Shown one piece after another: positions 1-7,680 of a stretch of 64,000 nucleotides of DNA. The translations under genes and the position numbers were made by a program. The notes under the pieces are model-generated. The model had not been told where the DNA came from. It saw nothing but the letters and a program-made list of their open reading frames with translations, and ran no database searches. Each line of letters starts with the position of its first letter. Within the stretch, counting starts at the first letter, position 1. The stretch comes from Microtetraspora sp. NBRC 13810 (GTDB lineage: Bacteria; Actinomycetota; Actinomycetes; Streptosporangiales; Streptosporangiaceae): NCBI RefSeq assembly GCF_030268685.1, contig NZ_BSRQ01000009.1:1-64000 (forward strand), in the 5' to 3' direction.

Positions 1-346
1 GCTTCAGCATGATCATCGAGGTGAACTGCTTGGTGACCGAGGCGATCCGGAAGACCGTGTCCGGCCGGTTGGGGATGCGCCTCTCCGCGTCCGCCGCACC
101 GGCGGCGGCCCGCACCAGCACCTCCCCACGCCGCACCACCAGCACCGCCCCGGTGAACCGGTTGTTCAGGGCCAGATCCCGCAGGTACGCCCGCATCGCC
201 GCGGCGGTCCGATCACCCGGCGCCGCCTTGACCGGCACATCCTGCGCGGGAGGGCTCGTGACGGCGGGAGTGCCCACGGGCATGGCCCCACCGGTCAGCG
301 CGGCGCCGACCGCAAGAAACCAGACAATATTGTGAAACTTGGGCAT
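1..346 (-). CDS. Serine hydrolase / beta-lactamase class C family protein, 5' part only
   Basis: The gene reads leftward off the window edge, so only about the first 115 residues are visible. It starts at an ATG preceded by a GGGGG ribosome-binding run. The protein begins with a hydrophobic signal-like segment (residues 5-22), then a short linker, then a region ending in the motif SVTKQFT near residue 105. SxxK in this setting is the nucleophile motif of the class C beta-lactamase / D-alanyl-D-alanine carboxypeptidase family, usually secreted or membrane-anchored hydrolases of 350-500 residues. The substrate cannot be told from this fragment. Confidence 0.8.
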   Translation of the reverse strand, partial: MPKFHNIVWFLAVGAALTGGAMPVGTPAVTSPPAQDVPVKAAPGDRTAAAMRAYLRDLALNNRFTGAVLVVRRGEVLVRAAAGAADAERRIPNRPDTVFRIASVTKQFTSMIMLK

Positions 347-504
347 ATTATCCCCCGGGCACATACCGCGACGAGAACGTCCGGCGGACCATTCTTCCGG
401 GGGTTTGTCTTCCGTTCACCGCAGGGCCGCAAACGGTAATCGACGCCTTTTTCCTGCTCCCTATCCCTTTGTTAGTGCTACTCGATGCCGGCCACCCCTG
501 CGCG

Positions 505-630
505 TCACCGGTACAGCAGCTGAACGACGGCCGCGGTGCCGACCACCACGATGAGGGTGCGCAATACCGTGGAGCTCAGTGCCGGCACCGACGCCCGCCA
601 CGAAGGTGACGATCATCTGTCCCGTCGTCA
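505..630 (-). pseudogene. Possible C-terminal remnant of a TauE/SafE-type permease
   Basis: Two short minus-strand frames look like pieces of one membrane protein. The upstream piece (about 585-630) gives VTTGQMIVTFVAGVGAG. After a frame change, the downstream piece (505-585) gives a hydrophobic end, STVLRTLIVVVGTAAVVQLL, followed by TGA. A helix of this type closes TauE/SafE anion-export permeases. No full-length frame exists, and 631-783 shows no more of the gene. Family assignment is from memory of the terminal motif and is tentative. The rest of the 347-783 gap has only AT-richer sequence near 440-480. Confidence 0.4.
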
Positions 631-783
631 CGCCGGGTCCTCCCTTGGCGAGGGCGTCAGAGCCCGGCCCGGCGGCAGGCGACGTCCGCGCATCTTCGAA
701 CCACTCACGGGACCTGGCACCGGGGTGTGCTGCTTTCACGGCATGGAGCCTAGGGATCACATGTTTCGACAGCAGCCGAAAGG

Positions 784-1878
784 TCACGTGCGACAGGGTT
801 TGTCGTGCCGGTGGTGCTCGTCAGCCCTGATCAACGGCCGCGCCTGCCGGATCCTGACACGAACCTCGCTGCCGACCGGGGGGAGCTTGGCGGCGAGCAG
901 GTCACCGGGGTGCAGGCAGGTCAGCGGGCCGGTGGGGGTGTCGACGTCGACACGGGTGGCGACGCCGAGCGCGACTGTCCGGCGCAGCGTCCCGATCACC
1001 GGCCGCACGTCATCGATGTGGTCCGACGGGTCGAGGGGCGGGTCGAGGGGCGGGGCGAGGGTCGGGTCGGCCGCCGGCAGGTCGAGGACGAGGTGGGTGT
1101 GCTCGGGTCGCGCCACGAGGGTGTGCGTCCGGCCGGTGAGAGCCGGCGGGAGGAGGTTGGTGTAACCGAGCAGCCGGGCCGTGCCGGCGTCGTCGGGGTG
1201 GTCCAGCACCTCGGCGGTCGGGCCGTGCTGGCGGATCCGGCCGTCGATCAGCAGCGCGGTGTCCTCGGCCAGGGCGAGGGCCTCCTGCCGGTCGTGGGTG
1301 ACCAGGATCGTGGCGGTGGGCTGCCCGGTCAGCGCGGCGCGCAGGTCGGCGAGCAGGTCGGCGCGGGTGGTGCTGTCCAACCCGCTGAACGGCTCGTCGA
1401 GCAGGAGCACCCGAGGGCCGGCGGCGAGCGCGCGGGTGAGGCTGACCCGCTGAGCCTCGCCTATGGACAGGCTGCGGGCATCCCGGCCGGCGAGGGGCTC
1501 GATGCCGAGCGCCTCGATCCACGGCCGTGCGCGGATATGCGCTTCCCGGCGGCTTACACCGCGGAAACGCAGTCCGCTGATCACGTTGGCGGCGACCGTG
1601 CCGCGGCGCAGGATCGGCCGTTGCAGCACAGCACCGATCGCGTGGCGCATCATCGACCGCGTCGCGGGACGGCCGTCGAGCAGGATCTGTCCGCTGACAC
1701 GATGGCTACTGAGCAGGCCCAGTGCGCGCAGCAGGGTGGACTTGCCGGCGCCGTTGGGCCCCAGTACGGCCAGCGTGCGTCCCGACGCGACGTGCAACTC
1801 CGGCACGTTGAGCAGTTCCCGGCCGTCGGCGTGCACGCGGAGGTCCCGGCACCCGATCCCGGCACTCTGGCTGCTCAC
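784..1878 (-). CDS. tupC: Tungstate/molybdate ABC transporter ATP-binding protein (TupC-like)
   Basis: This 364-residue ATPase powers oxyanion import with the permease and lipoprotein encoded just upstream. Walker A (GPNGAGKST) lies near residue 40, the signature is LSIGEAQRV (the usual LSGGQ is altered), Walker B is VLLLDEPFSGLD, and the switch His is in VTHD. About 110 C-terminal residues after the ATPase core resemble a TOBE-type accessory region, as in molybdate/tungstate ATPases. The start is a GTG that overlaps the permease stop by 4 bases (GTGA), so the two are translationally coupled. The frame stays open upstream, but that extension only shadows tupB. Substrate is inferred from TupA and the surrounding tungsten-enzyme genes. 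Confidence 0.88.
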   Translation of the reverse strand: MSSQSAGIGCRDLRVHADGRELLNVPELHVASGRTLAVLGPNGAGKSTLLRALGLLSSHRVSGQILLDGRPATRSMMRHAIGAVLQRPILRRGTVAANVISGLRFRGVSRREAHIRARPWIEALGIEPLAGRDARSLSIGEAQRVSLTRALAAGPRVLLLDEPFSGLDSTTRADLLADLRAALTGQPTATILVTHDRQEALALAEDTALLIDGRIRQHGPTAEVLDHPDDAGTARLLGYTNLLPPALTGRTHTLVARPEHTHLVLDLPAADPTLAPPLDPPLDPSDHIDDVRPVIGTLRRTVALGVATRVDVDTPTGPLTCLHPGDLLAAKLPPVGSEVRVRIRQARPLIRADEHHRHDKPCRT

Positions 1879-2576
1879 CGCGGCACCGCCGGTCGCTGCT
1901 GGATCAGGGTCAGCGTCAGGTTCACGCCGAAGGCGATCAGCAGCAAGATCATGCCGAACGCGATCGCGAGCGAGAACTCGCCGCGGCTGGTCGCCAGTAC
2001 CGCGGCGGTGGTCAGCACCCGGGTCTGTCCGGCCAGGTTGCCCCCGACCATCTGCGCGGCCCCGACCTCGCTCACCACCGCGCCGAACGCGGCCATGGCC
2101 GCGGCCAGCAGCGGCAACCTGGCCTCGCCCAGCAGCGCCGCGAGCGCGCGGATCGGGGTCGCTCCCAGGGCCTGCATCTGCACCCGGAAGTCGGGATCGA
2201 CCTGTTGCAGTGCGGCCGCGACCAGTGCGACCACGATCGGGGTGGCGATCGCGGCCTGGGCGATGATCATCGCGGTGGGGGTGTAGAGCAGCCCGAGACC
2301 GCCCAGCGGCCCGCTGCGCCACAGCAGCACGGTGACGAACAGGCCGACCACCACCGGCGGCATGCCCATCCCCGTATTGGCCGCCGCGAGGAGGATCCGC
2401 CGGCCGGGGAGGCGTCCCAGCGCCACGAGCGCGCCCAGCGGCAGTCCCATCAGCAGAGCGATCGCGGTCGCGGTCAACGAGACCCGCAGGGTCAGCGCGA
2501 TGATCGACCAACTGTCCTCATCCCCGGACAGCAGCAGTCGGATCGCGTCTACCAGCCCGCCGAACAGGACGTCCAT
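1875..2576 (-). CDS. tupB: Tungstate ABC transporter permease (TupB-like)
   Basis: This 233-residue integral membrane protein has the BPD_transp_1 layout with about five or six hydrophobic helices. The cytoplasmic coupling loop sits at roughly residues 140-160 (QALGATPIRALAALLGEARL, the EAA-type loop that docks on the ATPase). The ATG is preceded by GGGGAGG. It lies 22 bases after tupA and overlaps tupC by 4 bases, giving a compact tupABC operon. Length and helix pattern fit the TupB/WtpB family. The sequence alone would also allow a molybdate permease, so the tungstate call rests on its partner TupA. Confidence 0.88.
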   Translation of the reverse strand: MDVLFGGLVDAIRLLLSGDEDSWSIIALTLRVSLTATAIALLMGLPLGALVALGRLPGRRILLAAANTGMGMPPVVVGLFVTVLLWRSGPLGGLGLLYTPTAMIIAQAAIATPIVVALVAAALQQVDPDFRVQMQALGATPIRALAALLGEARLPLLAAAMAAFGAVVSEVGAAQMVGGNLAGQTRVLTTAAVLATSRGEFSLAIAFGMILLLIAFGVNLTLTLIQQRPAVPR

Positions 2577-2598
2577 CGAGCAACCTCCCCGGCCGGGC

Positions 2599-3471
2599 TC
2601 ACTGGCCCAGTTCGGCTTCGTCCGCGCCGGCGTCCGGCGTGAACAACGGCTGGCCGAACTTCGCTCGCCCGAACTCACCGATGAGCCGCTGCGCGGGCGG
2701 GGCGACGATCCAGTCGGCGAACGCCTTCGCGCCGTCGGGCCGTACCCGATCGCCTGCCTTCTTGGTCATCTCGATGACGTGGTAGACGTTCAGCAGGCTC
2801 GGATCGCCCTCACTGAGCACCTCCAGCGCCAGGGTGCCGCGCTGGGTGAGATAGGTGGCCCGGTCCGACAGGGTGTAGGCGGCCTTCTCCCCGGCGACCC
2901 GCAAGGTCTCGCCCATGCCCTGCCCGGTGGACTGGTACCAGGATCCGCCCGGGGTCACTCCGGCCTTGGACCAGAGGTCCTTCTCCTTGGTGTGCGTACC
3001 CGACTCGTCGCCCCGGGAGACGAACACCTCCTGTGCGGCTGCGATCTTCTTCATGGCGTCCACGCTGCTCGTGCCGCGTACTTCGGCCGGGTCGGCCGCC
3101 GGACCGACCAGCACGAAGTCGTTGTGCATCACCAGCCGCCGCGAACCGGCGCTGCCCTCGGCGACGAACTTCTCCTCCGCCGCGGGGGAATGCACCAACA
3201 GCGCGTCGGCTTCCCCGCGGCGGCCCAGTTCGATGGCCTGCCCGCTACCGACCGCCAGGGTCTTGACCTGCCAGCCGCTGTCCCGGGTGAACGCGGGCAA
3301 CAGCTCGTCGAGCAGGCCGCTGTCCTGGGTGCTGGTCGTGGTGGCCAAGATCAGCGATTTCTCCGCCGGGGGACCTGAAGCGGATCCACCTGAGGGCGCG
3401 GAAGTCCCGCACCCCGCCAGCAAGACCGCCGCTACGCATGCGAAAACAACAGAGCGCGTTCTCTCCAGCAC
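2599..3471 (-). CDS. tupA: Tungstate-binding lipoprotein (TupA-like)
   Basis: A 290-residue extracytoplasmic solute-binding lipoprotein that should capture tungstate for TupBC. It begins with a signal peptide ending in the lipobox LLAGC (Cys 21). The mature protein starts with ATTTSTQDSGLL near residue 43; the TTTS-x-x-S motif is characteristic of TupA-type tungstate binders and differs from ModA and WtpA. The start is a GTG with AGAAGGGG upstream. A 58-base divergent region separates it from the regulator at 3530, which fits tungstate-responsive control of the operon. The motif makes tungstate more likely than molybdate, but affinity is not proven by sequence. Confidence 0.9.
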   Translation of the reverse strand: MLERTRSVVFACVAAVLLAGCGTSAPSGGSASGPPAEKSLILATTTSTQDSGLLDELLPAFTRDSGWQVKTLAVGSGQAIELGRRGEADALLVHSPAAEEKFVAEGSAGSRRLVMHNDFVLVGPAADPAEVRGTSSVDAMKKIAAAQEVFVSRGDESGTHTKEKDLWSKAGVTPGGSWYQSTGQGMGETLRVAGEKAAYTLSDRATYLTQRGTLALEVLSEGDPSLLNVYHVIEMTKKAGDRVRPDGAKAFADWIVAPPAQRLIGEFGRAKFGQPLFTPDAGADEAELGQ

Positions 3472-3529
3472 TGTGACCCCTTCTGAGGTACTACAGATCA
3501 GTGCAAGCGTAAAGGTAAAGTAATGAAAC
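3472..3529. promoter_or_regulatory. Divergent promoter region between tupA and its candidate regulator
   Basis: This 58-base gap must hold promoters for both directions. It is AT-richer than the flanks and contains a short direct repeat, GTAAAG GTAAAG TAA, at about 3509-3523, immediately before the regulator start. That position suits an operator for the GntR-type protein. No experimental site is known to me. Confidence 0.4.
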
Positions 3530-4483
3530 GTGACCCGATACCGGGAGATTTGTGCCGATCTCGCCCATCGGATAAGCGCGGGGACCCTGCACCCAGGCGA
3601 TGAACTCCCGGGGGTGCGCGATCTCGCCCAGCAGTGGCACACCACCGCCTCCACGGTCAGCCGGGCACAGCGCCGGCTGGCCGACGCGGGAGTGCTTGAG
3701 CTGGCCGACCGCCGCCGTGCACGCGTGGCCCCCGGTGCCGCGCTCGCTGCCCGGCGGTTCCTGCACGCGGACTCGGTTTTCACCCTCACCGGCAGCGACG
3801 ATCCCGCTCTCGACCTCATCACCGGCGCGCTGGACGGCAAGCTGAGAACGGTCACCGGCGAGGGCAGCATCGCCGGCCTCGGCGCCGTTCGCCACGGTCG
3901 CGCGGACGGTGCCGCGATCCATCTGCTGCACCACACCGGGGTCTACAACGCGCCTTTCGCGCTCGGCATGCTGCGGGGCCTCGAACCGCACCTGATCCAC
4001 CTCTGGCGACGCGAGCAGGGGCTGATCGTGCCGCCGGGCAACCCCCAGGGCATCACCGGCGTCGCCGATCTCACCGGGCGACGGGTCTCCGTCCGGCGTC
4101 CGGGTACCGGGACCCGGATCCTGCTGGACCGGCTGCTTCTCGCCGCCGGTCGCGACCCGGACGGTCTCCGGGGACCGGAGGTCGGCAACCACCTGGAGGT
4201 CGCCCTGGCAGTCGCCACCGGCACCGTCGACGCCGGCCTGGGAGTCCGCTCGGCCGCGATCAACATGGACCTCGAATTCATCCCCCTGGCCTGGGAGGAG
4301 TTCGACATCGGGCTGACCCGGAACGCTCTCGAACCGGCCGCCCAGCTCATCGCCGCGCTACAGACGCCGACGCTGCGTGACGCGATCTCCGCACTGGGCG
4401 GCTACGACACCTCCAGGTCCGGCGACGTCACGAAGCTCTCCGACACCCTGAGTCCGAAGGACGTAGCCACCCTGGTCCCCTGA
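3530..4483 (+). CDS. GntR-type regulator with periplasmic-binding-like ligand domain
   Basis: A 317-residue candidate oxyanion/cofactor-responsive transcription factor. Residues 1-70 form a GntR-like winged helix (DELPGVRDLAQQWHTTASTVSRA). From about residue 85 to the end the sequence matches the PBP-like domain that often follows MoeA or helix-turn-helix domains, with the signatures GLIVPPGNP, VADLTGR and PGTGTRILLD. The same domain ends the MoeA protein encoded at 4544-6463, so both probably bind the same ligand. The GTG start follows AAAGGTAAAG; an ATG seven bases upstream is out of frame. It is divergent from tupA and convergent with moeA. The tungstate or molybdate ligand is inferred. 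Confidence 0.8.
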   Translation: MTRYREICADLAHRISAGTLHPGDELPGVRDLAQQWHTTASTVSRAQRRLADAGVLELADRRRARVAPGAALAARRFLHADSVFTLTGSDDPALDLITGALDGKLRTVTGEGSIAGLGAVRHGRADGAAIHLLHHTGVYNAPFALGMLRGLEPHLIHLWRREQGLIVPPGNPQGITGVADLTGRRVSVRRPGTGTRILLDRLLLAAGRDPDGLRGPEVGNHLEVALAVATGTVDAGLGVRSAAINMDLEFIPLAWEEFDIGLTRNALEPAAQLIAALQTPTLRDAISALGGYDTSRSGDVTKLSDTLSPKDVATLVP

Positions 4484-4543
4484 CCGACGCCCGCGCCCCC
4501 GCCAAGGCGTGACCATCGGGCATCGACCCCGACCAGCGCCCTG

Positions 4544-6463
4544 TCAGCGGATACGCCGCCCTGTTTCGGCACAGGAGTAACCGCCCAGACCTTCCACGCC
4601 GGCGCGGAAGTCGGGACTCTCCAGGAGCGCCCACAGCGGAGCCAGCAGTTCCTCGGAGATCTCCCCGGCGCGGAGCACCAGGTCGTACGGCTCCTGTGCC
4701 ACCGGGATGAAGTCGAGCCCGAACGCGCGAGCGGCGGCGAGGATGCCCATGCCCGCATCCGCCCGGCCCGCGGCCACCGCCGCGGCCACCGCGAGGTGGG
4801 TGTGCTCCTCACGGGAGTAGCCGGGCACCTCGCTCGCGTCGATGCCGAGCTTCGCCAGCTCGTGGTCCAGCAGCGCACGTGTGCCGGCTCCGCGCTGCCG
4901 ATTCACGTAATGGAGGTCGGGCCTGGTCAGGTCCTTGATTCCGGCCAGTTCGAGAGGGTTGCCGGGTGCGACGATCAAGCCCTGGTCCCGGTGGACGAGC
5001 CGGATCACGGCGACGTCCGCGTTCGGTCCCAGCAGCCTGTCCACGTACGGCAGCGTGTACTCGCCGGTCGACGGGTCCAGCAGATGCGACCCGGCGATGT
5101 GGCACAGGCCGTCGCGCAGGGCCACGAGGCCGCCCAGCGACCCGACGTTGGACGACGCCAGAGTGATCAGCGGGTCGGCGGCACGCAGGGCGGAGGCGGC
5201 GAGGTCGAGCACCAGGTCGTGCGAGCCGATCGCGACGACGGTACGGCCGATCTCCGACAGGCCGCGCAGCAGTTCGACCCGGACCTGCTCGCCGGCGTGG
5301 TGGCCCTCCACTCCGGAGGGCACCACGAGCAGGCCGTCGGCGCGCACCAGCGAAGTGAGCACGCCGGCCCCCCGGGGCAACGGGGTCGCGACGAGCTGGC
5401 CACGCACCTGCCCCAGACGTACCCGTACCCAGTCGTCCATCCCGATGGCGGACGGCAGCTTCCTCGCCAGGCGCGCGGAAGCCGACGGCCGTTCACGCGG
5501 CGCGGCGCCCTCCAGCTCTGCGAGTAGTGGAGCCGCGAAGATGTCGAAGGTCAGTGCCGCCGATACCGGATAGCCGGGGACTCCGATCACAGGAGTCGCG
5601 GCGACCGCCCCCAGGACGACCGGATGGCCGGGACGTACGGCGACCCCGTGGACCGCGACCACGCCGGCGCCGGCGACCACGCGAGCGGTGTAGTCGTCCC
5701 GCCCGGCGCTCGAACCCGCGATGAGCAGGACCAGGTCGGCCTCGACGGTGGCCTCCCGGAGCACCGCGGTGATGGCCTCGGGGTCGTCGGGGACGATCTC
5801 GGTGACCCGCGCCTCACCACCGGCCTCCCGGGCCTGCGCGGCCAGCATCATCGAGTTGGTGTCGAGGATGTCACCGGGGGTCAGGTCTGCCCCGATCGGG
5901 CGGATCTCGTCCCCGGTCGGCACGATGACCACGCGAGGCGCGCGGCGGACACCGAGTTCGACCACGCCGGCCGCGGCACAGGCGGCGACGTCGACGGGGC
6001 GCAGCCGGTGGCCTTCCGGGAGCAGCAACTCACCGGCGCTGATGTCCTCGCCGATCGACCGGACGTGCTGGTAGGGCGGAACCGCCGCCCGGAGCTCGGC
6101 CCTGCCGTCCGCGACCCGGTGCACGTGTTCGCGCATGACCACGGCGTCGTACCCGTCGGGCAGCGGATCGCCGGTGTCGACGACCTCGAAGTCACCGGCG
6201 GCGAGAAGGACGGGGGTGGTCTCCGCCGCGCCCACGGTGTCGCCCGCGCGTACGGCGATGCCGTCCATGGCCGAGGAGTCGAAGGCGGGCGAGGACCGCC
6301 GTGCCCACACCGGCTCGGCCGTCACCCGGCCCACGGCGTCCGCGACCGGTACGCGGATGGCGTCGACCCGGAGCGGACACCCGGCGGCGGCACGCGCCTC
6401 GCGCCAGACGGTGAGGGCCTGGGCCGCGGGGACGTCGGAGACGAAGGGACTTGCTGCGCTCAT
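4544..6463 (-). CDS. moeA: Molybdopterin molybdenumtransferase MoeA fused to a PBP-like domain
   Basis: A 639-residue two-part protein. Residues 1-420 are MoeA, which inserts Mo or W into adenylylated molybdopterin. Visible MoeA signatures are SSAMDGIAVRAGDT, PTGDEI, LIAGSSAGRDDY and GVPGYPVS. Residues about 430-639 form a PBP-like ligand domain with GLIVAPGNP and QRGAGTRALLDHEL, also found in the regulator at 3530. The fusion is a known architecture, thought to bind an oxyanion or pterin-related ligand. The ATG overlaps the stop of the preceding moeA by 4 bases. Two MoeA copies beside a tungstate importer suggest separate Mo and W insertion; which copy does which cannot be decided here. Confidence 0.9.
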   Translation of the reverse strand: MSAASPFVSDVPAAQALTVWREARAAAGCPLRVDAIRVPVADAVGRVTAEPVWARRSSPAFDSSAMDGIAVRAGDTVGAAETTPVLLAAGDFEVVDTGDPLPDGYDAVVMREHVHRVADGRAELRAAVPPYQHVRSIGEDISAGELLLPEGHRLRPVDVAACAAAGVVELGVRRAPRVVIVPTGDEIRPIGADLTPGDILDTNSMMLAAQAREAGGEARVTEIVPDDPEAITAVLREATVEADLVLLIAGSSAGRDDYTARVVAGAGVVAVHGVAVRPGHPVVLGAVAATPVIGVPGYPVSAALTFDIFAAPLLAELEGAAPRERPSASARLARKLPSAIGMDDWVRVRLGQVRGQLVATPLPRGAGVLTSLVRADGLLVVPSGVEGHHAGEQVRVELLRGLSEIGRTVVAIGSHDLVLDLAASALRAADPLITLASSNVGSLGGLVALRDGLCHIAGSHLLDPSTGEYTLPYVDRLLGPNADVAVIRLVHRDQGLIVAPGNPLELAGIKDLTRPDLHYVNRQRGAGTRALLDHELAKLGIDASEVPGYSREEHTHLAVAAAVAAGRADAGMGILAAARAFGLDFIPVAQEPYDLVLRAGEISEELLAPLWALLESPDFRAGVEGLGGYSCAETGRRIR

Positions 6464-7680
6464 CGGTACAGGATGACCTCTACATCGGTGCCCGCGTCCA
6501 GGCCGGTGGCCGGTTCCGGGATGATCAGGTAACCGTCGGCGCGGGTCAGCACCGACAGTAGCGCTGAGGGGCCGAAGAGCGGCTCCGCCACCCCGTCCCG
6601 GACTCGGACCTGGACCACGTCGAGCCGCCCGGCGACCGAGGGAAGGTCGCGCGAGAGCTGGGCACGGGTGCTCGGCTGCGGCGGCGCGTACTCGCAACCG
6701 GCGATACGCCACAGCAGCGGTACCCCGACCTGTCCGAACACGACCAGCGCGGACAGCGGGTTGCCCGGCAGCCCGATGAGCGGGATCCCGGCGCACTCCG
6801 CCAGCAGGGTGGGCTTGCCGGGTTTGATGGCGATCCCGTGGCACCAGATCTCGCCGATGGCGGCCACCGCGCCCGCGGTCTCGTCCCTCGAACCGACCGA
6901 CGAGCCCGCCGATACGACCACCAGGTCGGATTCGGCCAGGACCTCGGTCAGCCGGTCCTTCAAGGCTCCCGGTTCGTCCGGGACGATGCCCGCGATGACC
7001 GGTTCGCCGCCCGCGTCGGCGACCAGCCCGGCCAGCGCGGACGCCGTGGCGTCTCGCACCTGGCCGGGCGCGAGGTCCACGGTCTCGGGTGGCACCACCT
7101 CGTCGCCGGTCGAGATGATCGCCACCCTGGGACGGGCGTGCACGGCGACCGTGGACACCCCCGCCGCGGCGAGGAAGCCGAGGTCCGGCGCGCGCAGCGG
7201 CCGGCCGCCGGACACCAGCGCGGCACCGGCCGCTATGTCCTCGTCGGCGCGCACGATGCCACCGCCCGGCGCCACCGGCCGGGTGACCTCGATCGTGCCC
7301 GGCATCGTCTCAGCGGTGTACTCGACCATCACCACCGCGTCGGCACCGGCCGGCAGCACTCCCCCGGTCGGCATCGCGACGCATCCGCCGGGCCGGACCG
7401 CCACGGTGGGCTCGGCGCCCATCCGCACCGCGCCGAGCAGGTCGAGGTAGGACGGAAGCCCGTCGGAGGCTCCGTAGGTGTCCGAGGCCCGGACCGCGAA
7501 GCCGTCCACGGTGGAGCGTGCGAAGCCGGGCAGGGCAGCCGGCGCGGGTATGTCCGCGACCGGCACCCGGCGCAGCGCCGCCGCCGGCGGAACGTACTCC
7601 ACGGGCGTGCGGTGAGCGGGCCGGAATCCGGACAGGACCTCGGCCAGCGTACGGGCGGTGAAGAACTCCCGGCCGCTCAA
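6460..7680 (-). CDS. moeA: Molybdopterin molybdenumtransferase MoeA (second copy)
   Basis: This 406-residue protein has the normal MoeA length and domain order: N-terminal linker, beta-barrel domain with RSTVDGFAVRASDT, the MogA-like domain with STGDEV and SAGSSVGSRDETA, PLIGLPGNPLSA, and a C-terminal barrel. It starts at a TTG that overlaps the formate dehydrogenase beta stop by 4 bases (TTGA), so it is coupled to that gene. The downstream moeA-PBP gene overlaps its stop by 4 bases too. It should catalyse metal insertion into molybdopterin for the adjacent enzymes. Having two MoeA paralogues in one operon is typical of organisms that handle both Mo and W. Confidence 0.92.
   Translation of the reverse strand: MSGREFFTARTLAEVLSGFRPAHRTPVEYVPPAAALRRVPVADIPAPAALPGFARSTVDGFAVRASDTYGASDGLPSYLDLLGAVRMGAEPTVAVRPGGCVAMPTGGVLPAGADAVVMVEYTAETMPGTIEVTRPVAPGGGIVRADEDIAAGAALVSGGRPLRAPDLGFLAAAGVSTVAVHARPRVAIISTGDEVVPPETVDLAPGQVRDATASALAGLVADAGGEPVIAGIVPDEPGALKDRLTEVLAESDLVVVSAGSSVGSRDETAGAVAAIGEIWCHGIAIKPGKPTLLAECAGIPLIGLPGNPLSALVVFGQVGVPLLWRIAGCEYAPPQPSTRAQLSRDLPSVAGRLDVVQVRVRDGVAEPLFGPSALLSVLTRADGYLIIPEPATGLDAGTDVEVILYR

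Noticed and set aside
1879-2511. N-terminal extension of the TupC frame over tupB
   Set aside because: The extra residues are an out-of-frame reading of tupB; GTG at 1878 gives the normal ATPase start and a 4-base overlap.
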